Shown: one piece after another, positions 9,244 to 17,756 of the stretch
Layout: every line of letters starts with the position of its first letter
Numbering within the stretch: position 1 is the stretch's first letter
Source of the DNA: Streptomyces sp. ISL-100
GTDB taxonomy: Bacteria > Actinomycetota > Actinomycetes > Streptomycetales > Streptomycetaceae
Length of the DNA: 63,346 bases
Reading direction: 5' to 3'
Assembly: GCF_018614615.1 (NCBI RefSeq)
Contig: NZ_JAGGOK010000075.1
Coordinates: forward strand, 1-63,346
Position numbers and translations under genes: made by a program
The notes under the pieces: generated by a model
Told to the model about the DNA's origin: nothing
Database searches by the model: none
What the model saw: the letters and a program-made list of their open reading frames with translations, nothing else

Positions 9244-10139
9244 GCAGCCCCTTCAAGCGAGCGGCCGTTGCCGGAGCCGCGGTACTGCTCCCAGGTCCAG
9301 ACGAGCTGGCGGCGGGCCATGACGCCCACGGCGCGGCGGCGGTAGCTCGCGGTGCCGCGGACGTCGTCGATCGGGTTGGCCGCGCCGGCGCAGAGCACCG
9401 CGAACTGCTTGGCGATCGACGGGGTGATGACCTTGCCGTTGTCCCAGAACCCGCCCTCTTCGAGCGCGGCGCCCAGAAACTCCTCGGCGGCCTCCGCCCG
9501 GATCGGGGTCGGGGCAGCGGAGCCGATGCCGGTACGCACGGTGCGGGTCTCGGGATGCAGCGCGATGCCGAAGGCGCACACAGCGATCACCATGGCGTTC
9601 CGCGTGCCCACCTTGGAGTACTGCTGGGGCCCGTCCGCCTTCTTGATGTGGACGGCCTTGATCAGCTCGTCGGCGGCGAGGGCGTTGCGCTTGACGCCGG
9701 TGTAGAACGCGTCGATCGGGATCAGGCGGCTGCCGCGGGCGTGCGAGGCGGCCTCGACCTCGCAGTCGGCGGCGAGCAGCGCGGGGTGCGCGTCACCGGC
9801 CGGCGAGGCGGTGCCGAGGTTTCCGCCGACGCTGCCGCGGTTGCGGATCTGCGGCGAGGCGACGGTGTGCGAGGCGAGCGCGAGCCCCGGGAGCTCGGCC
9901 CGCAGCTCCTCCGTGATCCTGGTGTACGGCATGGACGCGCCGAGCTGGATGGTTTGTTGGCCGACGTGCCACTCCTGGAGCTCGGTGACGCGGCTCAGGT
10001 CCAGGAGGTACTGGGGGCGACGGTGATCGAAGTTGATCTCGACCATCACATCGGTGCCGCCCGCGATCGGCACAGCTGTGGGGTACTCGGCCTTGGCGGC
10101 GAGTGCCTCCTCCCAGCTGGCGGGGCGAAGGAAATCCAT
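9240..10139 (-). CDS. Xanthine dehydrogenase, FAD-binding subunit
   Basis: A 299-aa FAD-binding subunit of the molybdopterin dehydrogenase family. FAD contacts are visible as PIAGGTDVMVEI (about 24-35) and RNRGSVGGNLGTASPAGD (about 98-115); the C-terminal CO-dehydrogenase flavoprotein domain follows. It is the first gene of the operon, with an AAGAAGAGAG ribosome site upstream of the ATG at complement 10139. It passes electrons to NAD+ or another acceptor. Transcription would start in the 243-bp region shared with the divergent PucR gene. Confidence 0.92.
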   Translation of the reverse strand: MDFLRPASWEEALAAKAEYPTAVPIAGGTDVMVEINFDHRRPQYLLDLSRVTELQEWHVGQQTIQLGASMPYTRITEELRAELPGLALASHTVASPQIRNRGSVGGNLGTASPAGDAHPALLAADCEVEAASHARGSRLIPIDAFYTGVKRNALAADELIKAVHIKKADGPQQYSKVGTRNAMVIAVCAFGIALHPETRTVRTGIGSAAPTPIRAEAAEEFLGAALEEGGFWDNGKVITPSIAKQFAVLCAGAANPIDDVRGTASYRRRAVGVMARRQLVWTWEQYRGSGNGRSLEGAA

Positions 10140-10382
10140 GAGCGGCTCTCTTCTTCGTATCGGGTCGTTCGTGGTGAGTTGTTCGTCCGGGGGGTTCGTT
10201 TTGGACGCCTTGAAGTAGACCGGGCGATCAAGCGGACGAGGCAGTCACCGATCCCCCGAAACCGGCATCTCCGTCGGCTGTGGACCACGGTGCTTTCCCA
10301 CTGCCTAGCGCCTGTGAGCTGAGTCGATCCGCGTTACGCAAAGAAAGTGAAGCTTTCGAGGGCGCGTGAGAAAGTGGCGATC
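10140..10382. promoter_or_regulatory. Divergent promoter region xdh operon / PucR regulator
   Basis: 243 bp with no gene, between the divergent starts of the FAD subunit and the PucR regulator. Both promoters must lie here, and PucR-type activators normally bind in such regions. I could not pick out a convincing operator or -35/-10 pair by eye. Confidence 0.55.
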
Positions 10383-12050
10383 ATGCGGTTGCGTGAACTC
10401 TTGGACATAGACGAGCTGGGGCTTGTGCTGCTCGTGGGTCAGGACGCCGACGACAGCGCTCTCGACCGAGCCTTGGGCGCCGTTCTGACCACCGACCTGG
10501 TCGACCCCGGTCGCTTCCTCACCGGCGGCGAACTCGTCCTCACCGGGCTTGCCTGGTGGCGACAGGACGGAGACGCCGAGTCTTTCGTGCGCGTCCTCGA
10601 CCAGGCGGGGGTCACGGTCCTCGCCGCCGGCGAAGTCGAACACAGACTCGTCCCGGACGACCTCGTACGTGCCTGCCGACGCCACGGCCTCCCACTCGTT
10701 GCCGTGAAACCGGAGACATCGTTCAGCACGGTCACCGAACACGTCCTGCGCCGTCTGCCCGGCCGCCACGACGGCGACCTCGCCGCCGTGGTCGAACGCC
10801 ACCGACGGCTCCTCACCGACCGGAGTGCCCTGGACTCCGTACTGGAGCTCCTGCGGCACAGCGTCGGCCTCGACGTGTGCGTCCTGTCCGCGACCGGACG
10901 TCAGATCGCCGGGCCGCGCCCTCCCCTGCATGCCAAGACGGCGGTGGCACTGGCCGGGAGGTATCTCGCCGTGCGCCGCTCGCGCGAGGCGGCTCCCCAT
11001 CGGGTCACGATCGGGGATCGGCTCTACTCTCTCGTGCCGGTACGCGACGCCGCCGGGCCGTCGACACCGTCGACCGCGACGGAGCACGCCGCCGAGTTGG
11101 GTGACTGGCTGCTGGTCGTGGAGGCCGACACGTCAACCTGGCCTGTGACAGATGTGGAACTCCTCGACCGGCTCGTCGAACTGGCCGCTGACGCGCGATC
11201 CGCACACGACCAGGCGAAGGTGGCGCTGAACGACCTGGCCCGTCAACTCCTGGACCTGCTGTACAGCCGCGTCCCACCCGACGAGATTCCCGCCCGGCTG
11301 AGCCGCACCGCGCAGGCTGTCGTCAGCCAGAAGGACACCTGGCAGCGCTGCCAGTTCGTGGTTGCCAGGGGAGGGTGGCACGGAACCCGACCCATCCCTG
11401 CCTCGGCCCTGCGCGTACTCCTGGAGGAGGCCCTGATCCAACAGGACGGCCCGGTGCCGGTATTGCCGCAGGACATCGCCGCCACCGTCGACAACGAACA
11501 GGCCGTGCTCTTCGTACTGGTGCCCGAGCCGACGGACGCGCTCCCCGAACCGGTGCTCGACTGCGCTGCCCTCCAGCGGAGACTCGCCGCGGCGCTCGCG
11601 CGCTGGCTCGGCCCGAGAGGCAACATCTCCATCGGCGTCAGCTCGCCGGTGGCCGCACCCGGGAACGCGCGCCGGGCGCTCGACGAGGCCCGCACCGCGC
11701 TGCGGGTCGCCGATGGCGGCCCGCAGCGAGTGACCGTGCGCGGCCCCGACGACCTCACCTCGCACATTCTGTCGCTGCTGCCCCTCATCCCGGCCGAGAC
11801 CCGGCAAGCCTTCGCCGCCCGTCTACTCGGCCCCCTGCGCGATCACGACAGCCGCCACCAAACCGACCTGCTGCCCACACTGGAGAGGTTCCTCGAGTGC
11901 GACGCGTCCTGGACCAAATGCGCCGCCCAACTCCACCTGCACGTCAACTCGTTGCGCCACCGCATCGCCCGCATCGAGCAGCTCACCGGCCGGGACCTGG
12001 CCCGGCTCGAGACCAGACTGGACTTCTTTGCGGCCCTGAGGGCCGGCTGA
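10383..12050 (+). CDS. PucR-family transcriptional regulator
   Basis: A 555-aa regulator of the PucR family. The N-terminal purine-catabolism regulatory domain starts MRLRELLDIDELGLVLLVGQ and runs to about residue 120. A central GGDEF-like region follows, and a C-terminal PucR helix-turn-helix (about 495-550) is visible around ECDASWTKCAAQLHLHVNSL and RHRIARIEQLTGRDL. The ATG at 10383 matches the family N-terminus; a GTG at 10347 would add 12 atypical residues. It is divergent from the xanthine dehydrogenase operon and, by analogy with PucR of Bacillus, probably controls it in response to purine metabolites or nitrogen supply. Confidence 0.88.
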   Translation: MRLRELLDIDELGLVLLVGQDADDSALDRALGAVLTTDLVDPGRFLTGGELVLTGLAWWRQDGDAESFVRVLDQAGVTVLAAGEVEHRLVPDDLVRACRRHGLPLVAVKPETSFSTVTEHVLRRLPGRHDGDLAAVVERHRRLLTDRSALDSVLELLRHSVGLDVCVLSATGRQIAGPRPPLHAKTAVALAGRYLAVRRSREAAPHRVTIGDRLYSLVPVRDAAGPSTPSTATEHAAELGDWLLVVEADTSTWPVTDVELLDRLVELAADARSAHDQAKVALNDLARQLLDLLYSRVPPDEIPARLSRTAQAVVSQKDTWQRCQFVVARGGWHGTRPIPASALRVLLEEALIQQDGPVPVLPQDIAATVDNEQAVLFVLVPEPTDALPEPVLDCAALQRRLAAALARWLGPRGNISIGVSSPVAAPGNARRALDEARTALRVADGGPQRVTVRGPDDLTSHILSLLPLIPAETRQAFAARLLGPLRDHDSRHQTDLLPTLERFLECDASWTKCAAQLHLHVNSLRHRIARIEQLTGRDLARLETRLDFFAALRAG

Positions 12051-12087
12051 GCCGCCGACCGGTGCCGGCCGATCGGCCTGTGCGGCC

Positions 12088-12190
12088 TTACAGCCAGTCG
12101 CGACGCTTGAAGACGAGGTACAAAGCAAGACAGACAACGCCCATGAGGGCGACGGCGAACGGGTATCCGAGCATCCAGAGAGTTCCGGGG
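12088..12190 (-). pseudogene. CorA C-terminal remnant 1
   Basis: The reverse strand reads WMLGYPFAVALMGVVCLALY then LVFKRRDWL and TAA. This is the last transmembrane helix and tail of a CorA-type magnesium/cobalt transporter, very like the end of the intact CorA encoded at 25638-26801. Only about 30 codons remain; the GMN signature helix and the whole cytoplasmic domain are absent. It lies just after the PucR gene. A second, longer tail is at 20366-20599. Confidence 0.75.
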
Positions 12191-12242
12191 TGACGTGAAT
12201 ACCGGCTGCCGCGGGCGCCCCTTTGCCGCCGTCGGACGTTTA

Positions 12243-13394
12243 TCATTCACGCCACGAAGGGCTGTAGAAGGAAAGCGGGTGAAATACCCGCCACCCCAGC
12301 GGAGTGCCTTCCTGGTATGTGTGCCAGAAATGGTACCAACGTTCAGCGACCACGAGTGAAGCGTGCTCTGGCCCCAACACGCGGCGTAGATCGCTGCACA
12401 GCGCATCGTGCATTTGTGCGGCCCTCGCCGCATCTCCAGCAGCACCGACGCACTGCGCCAAATAGCATCGTGCTTCGAGCGTGTCGACGTCGTCTTCGCC
12501 GAACAGGTCGGTCTGGTGAGCGATCAACTCGTTATAGAGACGCACAGCCCGCTCTGCGTCCCCCGCCTCGGCCACAAGTATCGCCTGCCATCTGCGAGCT
12601 TGAAGTACGTAGCGGCCGTTTGTGCCGTGCGCTTCGGCCAGTTGAGGGATCAAGTCGTCGTACAGTCGAACGCTTTCCCCTGCCCGGCCCGCCTCCCCAA
12701 CCCACTTCGCATGCTGGTAGCGAATCATGAGCACTTCGGGATCAGCGGGGCTGGACAACCTGGACCAGTGGTCCACCACGTCACCGTACAGTCTTGCAGC
12801 CTCGGAAGGATTTCCCGATTCCCCGACCGCGTTGGCATGGTTGGCGCGACCGATGAGTACATTGCGATGGTCGGGACCGAGCAACGCGGTGAAGTCCCTG
12901 ACATGGCCAACCAGCTCGGCAGCCTTCTCGGTGCGAGAGGAGGCCGGCTGACTGTACACGTTCCCAACGTGCCCGTTGTTAATTCCGACGCCAATAGCGG
13001 TGTTGTTCGTGCCAGAACCGCCGTTCACCTTCACGGTGACTTGCTGGGACTCGGCTGCCTCGGTTCGACGAAGCAATTCCACCAAGTGGTCCAGGCCGGC
13101 GACAGCCTCCTCGCGAGCATCGGGGGGCAGGTCCATCAGGTGCCCCTCGAACTGGCCTTGCCAGAATCCTTCATGTCGGGCGCGTACGGATTCAACGGCC
13201 TGCGGCTCAGCATCGGCGATCTGGTCAGCAGTATCTTGGAGCCTGCGTATCGCTCCAGTCTCACGTTCAGGATTCCCACGGCCGAACCACCCGGCCACAT
13301 GCCGCTGCAGGGTAAGCCAAACGTCCGTTCCCGCAGCTTGTACCACGGCTGTCCCACCGGCTGCCGCAGTAGCTAGCAATAGCTCATCAAGCAT
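12243..13394 (-). CDS. Tetratricopeptide-type helical repeat protein
   Basis: A 383-aa protein not recognised as a named family. Residues 1-40 are Ala/Gly-rich (LLLATAAAGGTAVVQAAG), possibly one membrane-associated helix. Residues 45-115 are charged helices, and then comes a Gly/Asn-rich linker (VNGGSGTNNTAIGVGINNGH). From about 155 on there are four or so repeats of roughly 42 residues of the form LLGPDHRNVL..RANHANAVGESGNPSEA, which are TPR-like. Streptomyces has many such proteins, often linked to NB-ARC or sensor ATPases; no ATPase domain is present here. The ATG at complement 13394 has a GGGGG ribosome site. The DNA is visibly less GC-rich than its neighbours. Confidence 0.7.
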   Translation of the reverse strand: MLDELLLATAAAGGTAVVQAAGTDVWLTLQRHVAGWFGRGNPERETGAIRRLQDTADQIADAEPQAVESVRARHEGFWQGQFEGHLMDLPPDAREEAVAGLDHLVELLRRTEAAESQQVTVKVNGGSGTNNTAIGVGINNGHVGNVYSQPASSRTEKAAELVGHVRDFTALLGPDHRNVLIGRANHANAVGESGNPSEAARLYGDVVDHWSRLSSPADPEVLMIRYQHAKWVGEAGRAGESVRLYDDLIPQLAEAHGTNGRYVLQARRWQAILVAEAGDAERAVRLYNELIAHQTDLFGEDDVDTLEARCYLAQCVGAAGDAARAAQMHDALCSDLRRVLGPEHASLVVAERWYHFWHTYQEGTPLGWRVFHPLSFYSPSWRE

Positions 13395-13555
13395 GCCAAC
13401 CCCCTTGTGCAGCAGGGTAGAGCCAAGATTCCAAGCATGAAGTCTCGTTGCACAAATTGAAGTCGCATGATGCTGACCGGACAGGCGGTAACGAGAGATC
13501 CTTTAAGGTGGTCGCGTAGGACGCGGGGAACGGCCTACACAGAGGGAACCGCCAC

Positions 13556-14003
13556 GTGACCGCGACGCCCCCCAACATCCCCGAGGACCTTCAGTCGCTT
13601 GTCGTCCCCACCCAGGACATCAAGCCGTACCACCGGAACCCCCGACGGTGACGTCCCCGCCATCACCAAGAGCCTGACCGTCAACGGCCAGTACAAGGCG
13701 ATCGTCGTCAACCGGGGCACCCACACCGGACGCCCGAACGAAATCCTGGCGGGCAATCACACCTATGCGGCCGCCGCCGAACTCGGCTGGGAGCACATCG
13801 CCGCCACATGGGTCGACGTGGACGACGAAGCAGCCGCGCGCATCGTCATCGTCGACAACCGAAGCTCGGACCTCGCGGGATACGACACCGCCCTCCTGGC
13901 CGAGATCCTTGCCGAACTACCCGACCTCAACGGCACCGGCTACGACCAGGACGTGCCCAGCGGCTGGCCCGTCGACTCTTGCCGTGGCGCGGGGGCACGG
14001 TGA
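13556..14003 (+). pseudogene. Frameshifted ParB/sulfiredoxin-like nuclease-domain gene
   Basis: From GTG 13556 the frame reads SLVVPTQDIKPYHRNPRR and meets TGA at 13649. The homologous continuation GDVPAITKSLTVNGQYKAIV, followed by the GNHTYAAA motif with its conserved H, resumes one frame over from about 13647. Joined, these give a ParB-like N-terminal domain of the kind found in phages and mobile elements, with DNRSSDLAGYD following. The break is in CCCCCGACGGTGAC, consistent with one inserted base. AGAGGGA at 13541 would serve the start. The C-terminus runs directly into other broken genes. Confidence 0.7.
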
Positions 14004-14085
14004 GCATGACGCGGTCGGCTCGCCCCGCCGCCATGTCGATGAACGCCTGGTCGATTAGGTCGAGGTGTGGGGCCTGATGGCGGAG
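13970..14085 (-). pseudogene. Phage terminase large-subunit N-terminal fragment
   Basis: The reverse strand encodes HLDLIDQAFIDMAAGRADRV followed by MLTVPPRHGKS. This is the start of a phage terminase large subunit, including its Walker A (PPRHGKS), which packages DNA. The rest of the ATPase and the nuclease domain are missing, and the fragment overlaps the end of the ParB-like remnant on the other strand. Confidence 0.65.
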
Positions 14086-14211
14086 TCCACCGGTTCGAAT
14101 CCCATTCTCTACCGAGCTGTGGAGGAACCCGTCGTGGGACGCCCCGACAAAGCCCATCCAACTGCCGCATCTCGTCGACGTCGGCGTTTAGCTCGGTGCG
14201 TCGCTCGTCTA

Positions 14212-14505
14212 GGGCCTTGCTGGGCGAAGGCGGTGGCGCAGAGCATCGCGTCGATGGCGTACTTGTGGCCGTGCAGCCCCGCCGCGCGCAGCAGGGTGGC
14301 GGCGGACTGGGCGAGGGGCTCGCGGCCACGGCTTCCTGATCGGCGGGGCCGTTGGTCTTGTCGAAGTCGGCGATCAGCTCGTCCAGGTTGTCGCGCTCGA
14401 TCTGCCGTTGCGCGGCCTTCTCCAGGTCCGCGGACACGCCCCGCTTGCCGACCCGCTCACGGATCGCCTGCACGGTGCCGGCGGTCAGGGAGACGGAGGT
14501 GCGGG
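14212..14505 (-). pseudogene. Antitoxin head joined to PIN-toxin tail (decayed toxin-antitoxin pair)
   Basis: Reading leftward, the first part encodes VQAIRERVGKRGVSADLEKA, RQIERDNLDELIADFD and NGPADQEAVA, an N-terminal ribbon-helix-helix-type antitoxin as found in actinobacteria. At about 14325 the homology jumps to another frame, which reads PLAQSAATLLRAAGLHGHKY and AIDAMLCATAFAQ, the C-terminal part of a PIN-domain ribonuclease toxin. A deletion has removed the antitoxin end and the toxin start with its catalytic acids, so neither part should work. The antitoxin 5' end abuts the stop of the thioesterase gene. Sequence further left (14092-14211) is an unassigned charged fragment. Confidence 0.6.
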
Positions 14506-15305
14506 TTACCGTCCGCCTGCGGCGGGCTGGGGGCGGACGGTGAGGATCTGCTGGGCGTGGCCGATGGGGCCGGTGAGGTCGTGCAGGACGGTTGTGGTGA
14601 CGCCTTGGCCGGTGGGGCCGAAGGTGGCGGTGGTGTCGAGGCCGGTCCAGCGGCCTTCGGGTTGGCGCTGGAGCTGGATGGTGAGGCCGACGTTCGGGAA
14701 CATCCAGGTGGTGGGCGGCTGGCGTACGGCGATGCCGTTGGCGGTGTCAACGAGCGCGACGTAGGACGCGAGCGGACTGGAGCTCCGCCCGGCGACGAGG
14801 TCGAGGTCGGTGGTGATCCAGGCGGTCGTGCGACCCTGCTGCGGGGCGGCGAGTGGGCGGACGTCCAAGGAGGCGATGTATCCGCCGGGCCACACATCGG
14901 TCAGCCGCCACGAGGCAAGCCCGTCGGGAGGGGTGAGCGGTGCCGGGGCGCCGCCGGCGACGGCGGTGGTGTCGCCCGGGACGAGGAGCCAGGCGCGCGC
15001 CCGTACGACGGGGCGGTCGGCGATGAGGGCGACGGCTTCGATCAGTTCGATGGTGCGGCCGGGCCGGAGGGTCTCCACCCGGATCTCGCACTCGTCGAGG
15101 GCGAGGCGCCCGAGGTGTCGAAGCTGATCCGGGACACGAGCGGGCGGTGGTCCGACCGTCCGGCCAAGTGGCGGTCGATGGCGTGCACGAGCAGGCCGCC
15201 CAGCGGGCTGAAGTGCTGTTCGTCGGGGTCCCACGCTCCGCTCGCGTGCGCGGTGGGCTTGTAGCGGTGTTCGTCGATGGGCTCGAAGTAGCTGCCGGTG
15301 CTCAA
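14506..15305 (-). pseudogene. Thioesterase-family (hotdog) protein with a frameshift
   Basis: From ATG at complement 15305 the first frame gives GSYFEPIDEHRYKPTAHASG through PLVSRISFD. It then loses homology, and LGRLALDECEIRVETLRPGR continues one frame over from about 15118 to the TAA at 14508-14506. The two parts together make about 265 aa resembling acyl-CoA thioesterase-like double-hotdog proteins that start with FxPxxHxxGAWxPxEQHxSPxGGL. The junction GACACCTCGGG looks like GACATCCTCGGG minus one base. It is either a true pseudogene or a single sequencing error; the rest of the frame is well preserved, so decay would be recent. Confidence 0.7.
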
Positions 15306-15317
15306 CAGTTGTCCTTC

Positions 15318-15647
15318 TCAGTGGGCGAAGACGGTGCTGGCCAGGGCCACGTGGACGGCGGTGCCGCCGAGGATGCTCAGCAGCCCGTCGCGCCGCCACA
15401 GGTGCAGGCCGACGGTGGCGGCCAGCGCGGCGAGCGGGGCCGCGGCGCGAGCCTCGGTCACCGGGAGGTCGTGCAAGCAGTAGACGACCAGGATCACCAT
15501 GACGCCGGCGGGCATGCGGGTGCTGAGGTACTGCACCGTGGTGCTGGCGCGTAGCGGGGCAAGGGCGGCGAAGGGCAGGGCGCGCAGTGCCCAGGTGACG
15601 GCGGCGGTGACGAGGATCGCGGCGATGGCGTAGCCGGTGTCAGGCAT
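15318..15647 (-). CDS. azlD: Branched-chain amino acid transport protein AzlD
   Basis: A 109-aa integral membrane protein with three to four hydrophobic segments and the AzlD signature TWALRALPFAALAPLR near the N-terminus and MPAGVMVILVVYCL in the middle. AzlD works with AzlC as an exporter of branched-chain or related amino acids in the cytoplasmic membrane. The gene overlaps the end of azlC by 8 bp. The operon is divergent from an Lrp/AsnC regulator, as azlB is linked to azlCD in Bacillus. Confidence 0.88.
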   Translation of the reverse strand: MPDTGYAIAAILVTAAVTWALRALPFAALAPLRASTTVQYLSTRMPAGVMVILVVYCLHDLPVTEARAAAPLAALAATVGLHLWRRDGLLSILGGTAVHVALASTVFAH

Positions 15648-16383
15648 GGCGGTGCTTCCTGCCGGTGGTGAGGTGGCGGGCCAGGAGGCCGACGGTGAAC
15701 AGGGCGAAGGCGGCCAGGAGCATCTGGTCGGGGAAGATCAGCCGGGCCGCCACGGCGGACAGGAGGGCGAGCACGGGAGTGGGCACGTCGCCGCGCAGGT
15801 CGGGGATGGCGTCCAGGGCGAGGACGGTGAACAGGGCGGTCAGTGCGAAGTCCAGGCCGGTGACGCCCTCGGGGATGAGGGAGCCGAGGAGGGCTCCGGC
15901 GGTCGCGCTGCCGGCCCAGTACAGGTGCATGAACAGCTGCAGCCACAGGATGCGCGGGCTGGACCACGAGCGGGACTGCTCGGTGGCGGTCAGGGCGTAC
16001 GCCTCATCCGTGAGCGCGAACGTGCTGTACGTCTTGCCGAGCCGGCCCCGCACACGGTCCAGGGGGAAGGACAGGGCGTAGAAGACGTGCCGGGCCTGCA
16101 CCAGGAAGGCCGCCATGGCTATGGAAAGCAGCGGTGCGCCGGCGACGACCATCCCGATGAGGAGGAACTCGAACGAGCCGCCGTAGATCAGTGCGGCGGA
16201 CAGCCCCGCCCACCACCAGTCCAGGCCGGACTGCACTGCGAGCGCCCCGAAGGCAAGACCGAGCGGGATCATCCCCAGCCCCACCGACGCACAGTCGTGA
16301 AAAGCAGCCCGCGCCTCCGACTGCTTCCGCGACGGAAGGGCCAAGGCGGGGCGGGACCGCTCAACGACGGGACTCGTTTCCAT
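15640..16383 (-). CDS. azlC: Branched-chain amino acid exporter subunit AzlC
   Basis: A 247-aa membrane protein of the AzlC family. Family features are MIPLGLAFGALAVQSGLDWW near the N-terminus, GGSFEFLLIGMVVAG, the conserved ARHVFYALSF and the TDEAYAL segment. About six or seven hydrophobic helices are visible. With AzlD it forms an amino-acid exporter in the cytoplasmic membrane. It starts at ATG complement 16383, only 62 bp from the divergent Lrp gene, so expression is probably under that regulator. Confidence 0.9.
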   Translation of the reverse strand: METSPVVERSRPALALPSRKQSEARAAFHDCASVGLGMIPLGLAFGALAVQSGLDWWWAGLSAALIYGGSFEFLLIGMVVAGAPLLSIAMAAFLVQARHVFYALSFPLDRVRGRLGKTYSTFALTDEAYALTATEQSRSWSSPRILWLQLFMHLYWAGSATAGALLGSLIPEGVTGLDFALTALFTVLALDAIPDLRGDVPTPVLALLSAVAARLIFPDQMLLAAFALFTVGLLARHLTTGRKHRHA

Positions 16384-16445
16384 GCGGCAATTTTAGTAAG
16401 GTTTGTGCCTCATGTGGTTGCATATTCGGCCGCTATGATCTCCAT
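16384..16445. promoter_or_regulatory. Compact divergent promoter azlCD / lrp
   Basis: 62 bp, much richer in A+T than the genes around it. For the plus strand a TATGAT (-10 like) lies at 16434-16439, only 6 nt before the ATG at 16446, which suggests a leaderless or nearly leaderless Lrp transcript. ATGTGGTTGCATAT (16412-16425) is an imperfect inverted repeat that could be an Lrp-type site. Confidence 0.5.
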
Positions 16446-16904
16446 ATGGGTAATGAACTGCATGTGGATTCGCTAGACCGAGAAATTTTGTTTCATCTGC
16501 GTGAGGATGGGCGGCTGACCAACGTCGAGCTGGCCAAGCGGGTCGGCCTGACACCGCCGCCGTGCCTGCGCCGGGTCAAGCGCCTGGAAGAGGCCGGCGT
16601 CATCACCGGCTACCGCGCCGTCATCAATCCCGAAGCCCTCGGCCGCGGGCTGGAAGTCTTCATCGACGTCGAGATCTACGCCAACGACCGCAAGACCGTC
16701 GAGGAGTTCGAAACGACCGTCGCCTCCTACGAGGAGGTCACCGAGTTCCGGCGCATGTACGGCCGCCCCGACTACTTCCTCCGCGTCGCCGTCGCCGACC
16801 ACACTGCCTACGAAGCCTTCCTCACCGGCAAACTCAGCGGACTGCCCGCCGTCCTGCGCCTGACATCCCACCTCACGATGAAGAAGATCAAGGCGACCAG
16901 CTGA
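16446..16904 (+). CDS. Lrp/AsnC-family transcriptional regulator
   Basis: A 152-aa Lrp/AsnC protein. The N-terminal helix-turn-helix is at about residues 8-58 (LDREILFHLREDGRLTNVEL, AKRVGLTPPPCLRRVKRLEE), and the C-terminal RAM effector-binding domain is at about 70-148 (GLEVFIDVEIYANDRKTVEE, YGRPDYFLRVAVAD). Family proteins form octamers that bind an amino acid and loop DNA. The ATG at 16446 gives the normal Lrp N-terminus. Position divergent to azlCD suggests it controls export and itself in response to an amino acid. Confidence 0.9.
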   Translation: MGNELHVDSLDREILFHLREDGRLTNVELAKRVGLTPPPCLRRVKRLEEAGVITGYRAVINPEALGRGLEVFIDVEIYANDRKTVEEFETTVASYEEVTEFRRMYGRPDYFLRVAVADHTAYEAFLTGKLSGLPAVLRLTSHLTMKKIKATS

Positions 16905-17439
16905 AGTCGACCTGTTACGCACGGCACCAGCCGGACAACGGCTTGGCAGGGAACCCGGCCCCGCAAAGCCATCGACGACCCGATGCCAGCTGCCGGCCGC
17001 GGCGTCGGGGAGGTCGGCAACCATCACACCGGCAGCACCGGAGTCGGCGAACAGGCCGCCCAGTTGCTCGGGGTTAGGAACAGCTCACATGTCTCAGACC
17101 CCCTCCTGTCTCACCAAACCGCGGGTAGTGCGTAAGGATGATCCACGGCTAACCAAGAGCGGGGGCGTCTCAGGAATCACCGCTAGGTGGTGCCCGTTCG
17201 TGACCTTCCGGTCCGGCTCCAGGCGCTGAGGAGGGGTGTATTCGCCCGACGTCAGCGGAGGAGCCGCCGACCCATGGCACAGCGCCCCCGTGTGAGTGTG
17301 CCAATCGTGATTGCGACAAGACTGATCACGCCTTTGAGAGTGCAATGACAGGACCATGGATTCTCTATGTTTGTCTCAACACCGGTATAAATCAGCCAGG
17401 TTGGGGGACAAGCTCCGATGGTGAGGATCGGGGAGGGGC
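16905..17439. other. Gene-poor stretch with a possible broken gene
   Basis: 535 bp without a complete gene. On the minus strand about 16950-17060 reads EQLGGLFADSGAAGVMVADL then PDAAAGSWHRVVDGFAG, which recalls a TIM-barrel strand such as in tryptophan synthase alpha; too short to be sure. From 17090 on the sequence is less GC-rich. A TATAAA at 17386-17391 may be part of the promoter of the next small gene. Confidence 0.35.
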
Positions 17440-17709
17440 ATGATGAGCGGATCAGCAGCGATTTCGGCACGGCGGTGCGTCGCAGCGCACGTAAAGGATC
17501 CGGCACCGTGTGAGAGTTCACACCGTGCCGTGACGATCGTCGACTGCGAGGGGAACGAGATCACTGGCTGCCCTCGCCACGCGGCTCGTTTTCTGGCGAC
17601 TCATCCTGGCGCGCGTCTCCACCCCCATACGGCTTTGCTCCCCTGGGCAGTGGACATTTATTGCGAGGCTGCTGACCTTCCTCCCGTCTTGCTGGAGTTC
17701 GGCTTGTAG
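17440..17709 (+). CDS. Small hypothetical protein
   Basis: An 89-aa product not recognised: RCVAAHVKDPAPCESSHRAV, TIVDCEGNEITGCPRHAARF and a C-terminal IYCEAADLPPVLLEFGL. It has four Cys (CVAAH, PCES, DCEG, GCPRH) and two nearby His, so metal binding is possible but not shown. The start has a strong ribosome site, GGGGAGGGG, 1-4 nt before the tandem ATGATG at 17440. It has no obvious partner; surrounding gene debris suggests accessory DNA. Confidence 0.5.
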   Translation: MMSGSAAISARRCVAAHVKDPAPCESSHRAVTIVDCEGNEITGCPRHAARFLATHPGARLHPHTALLPWAVDIYCEAADLPPVLLEFGL

Positions 17710-17756
17710 GTGCTGGATCGACGCAGTACCGCGCCTGCCACGCGATGTGATCTGGG

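Noticed and set aside
14070..14115. A GGTTCGAATCCC stretch resembling a tRNA T-loop, possibly an att site
   Set aside because: Only three of five T-stem pairs form, no acceptor, D or anticodon arms are found, and the same bases code for the start of the terminase fragment on the other strand.
16950..17060. Tryptophan synthase alpha fragment
   Set aside because: Only about 35 residues resemble a TIM-barrel strand; too little to name a gene, so it is mentioned only in the gap entry.
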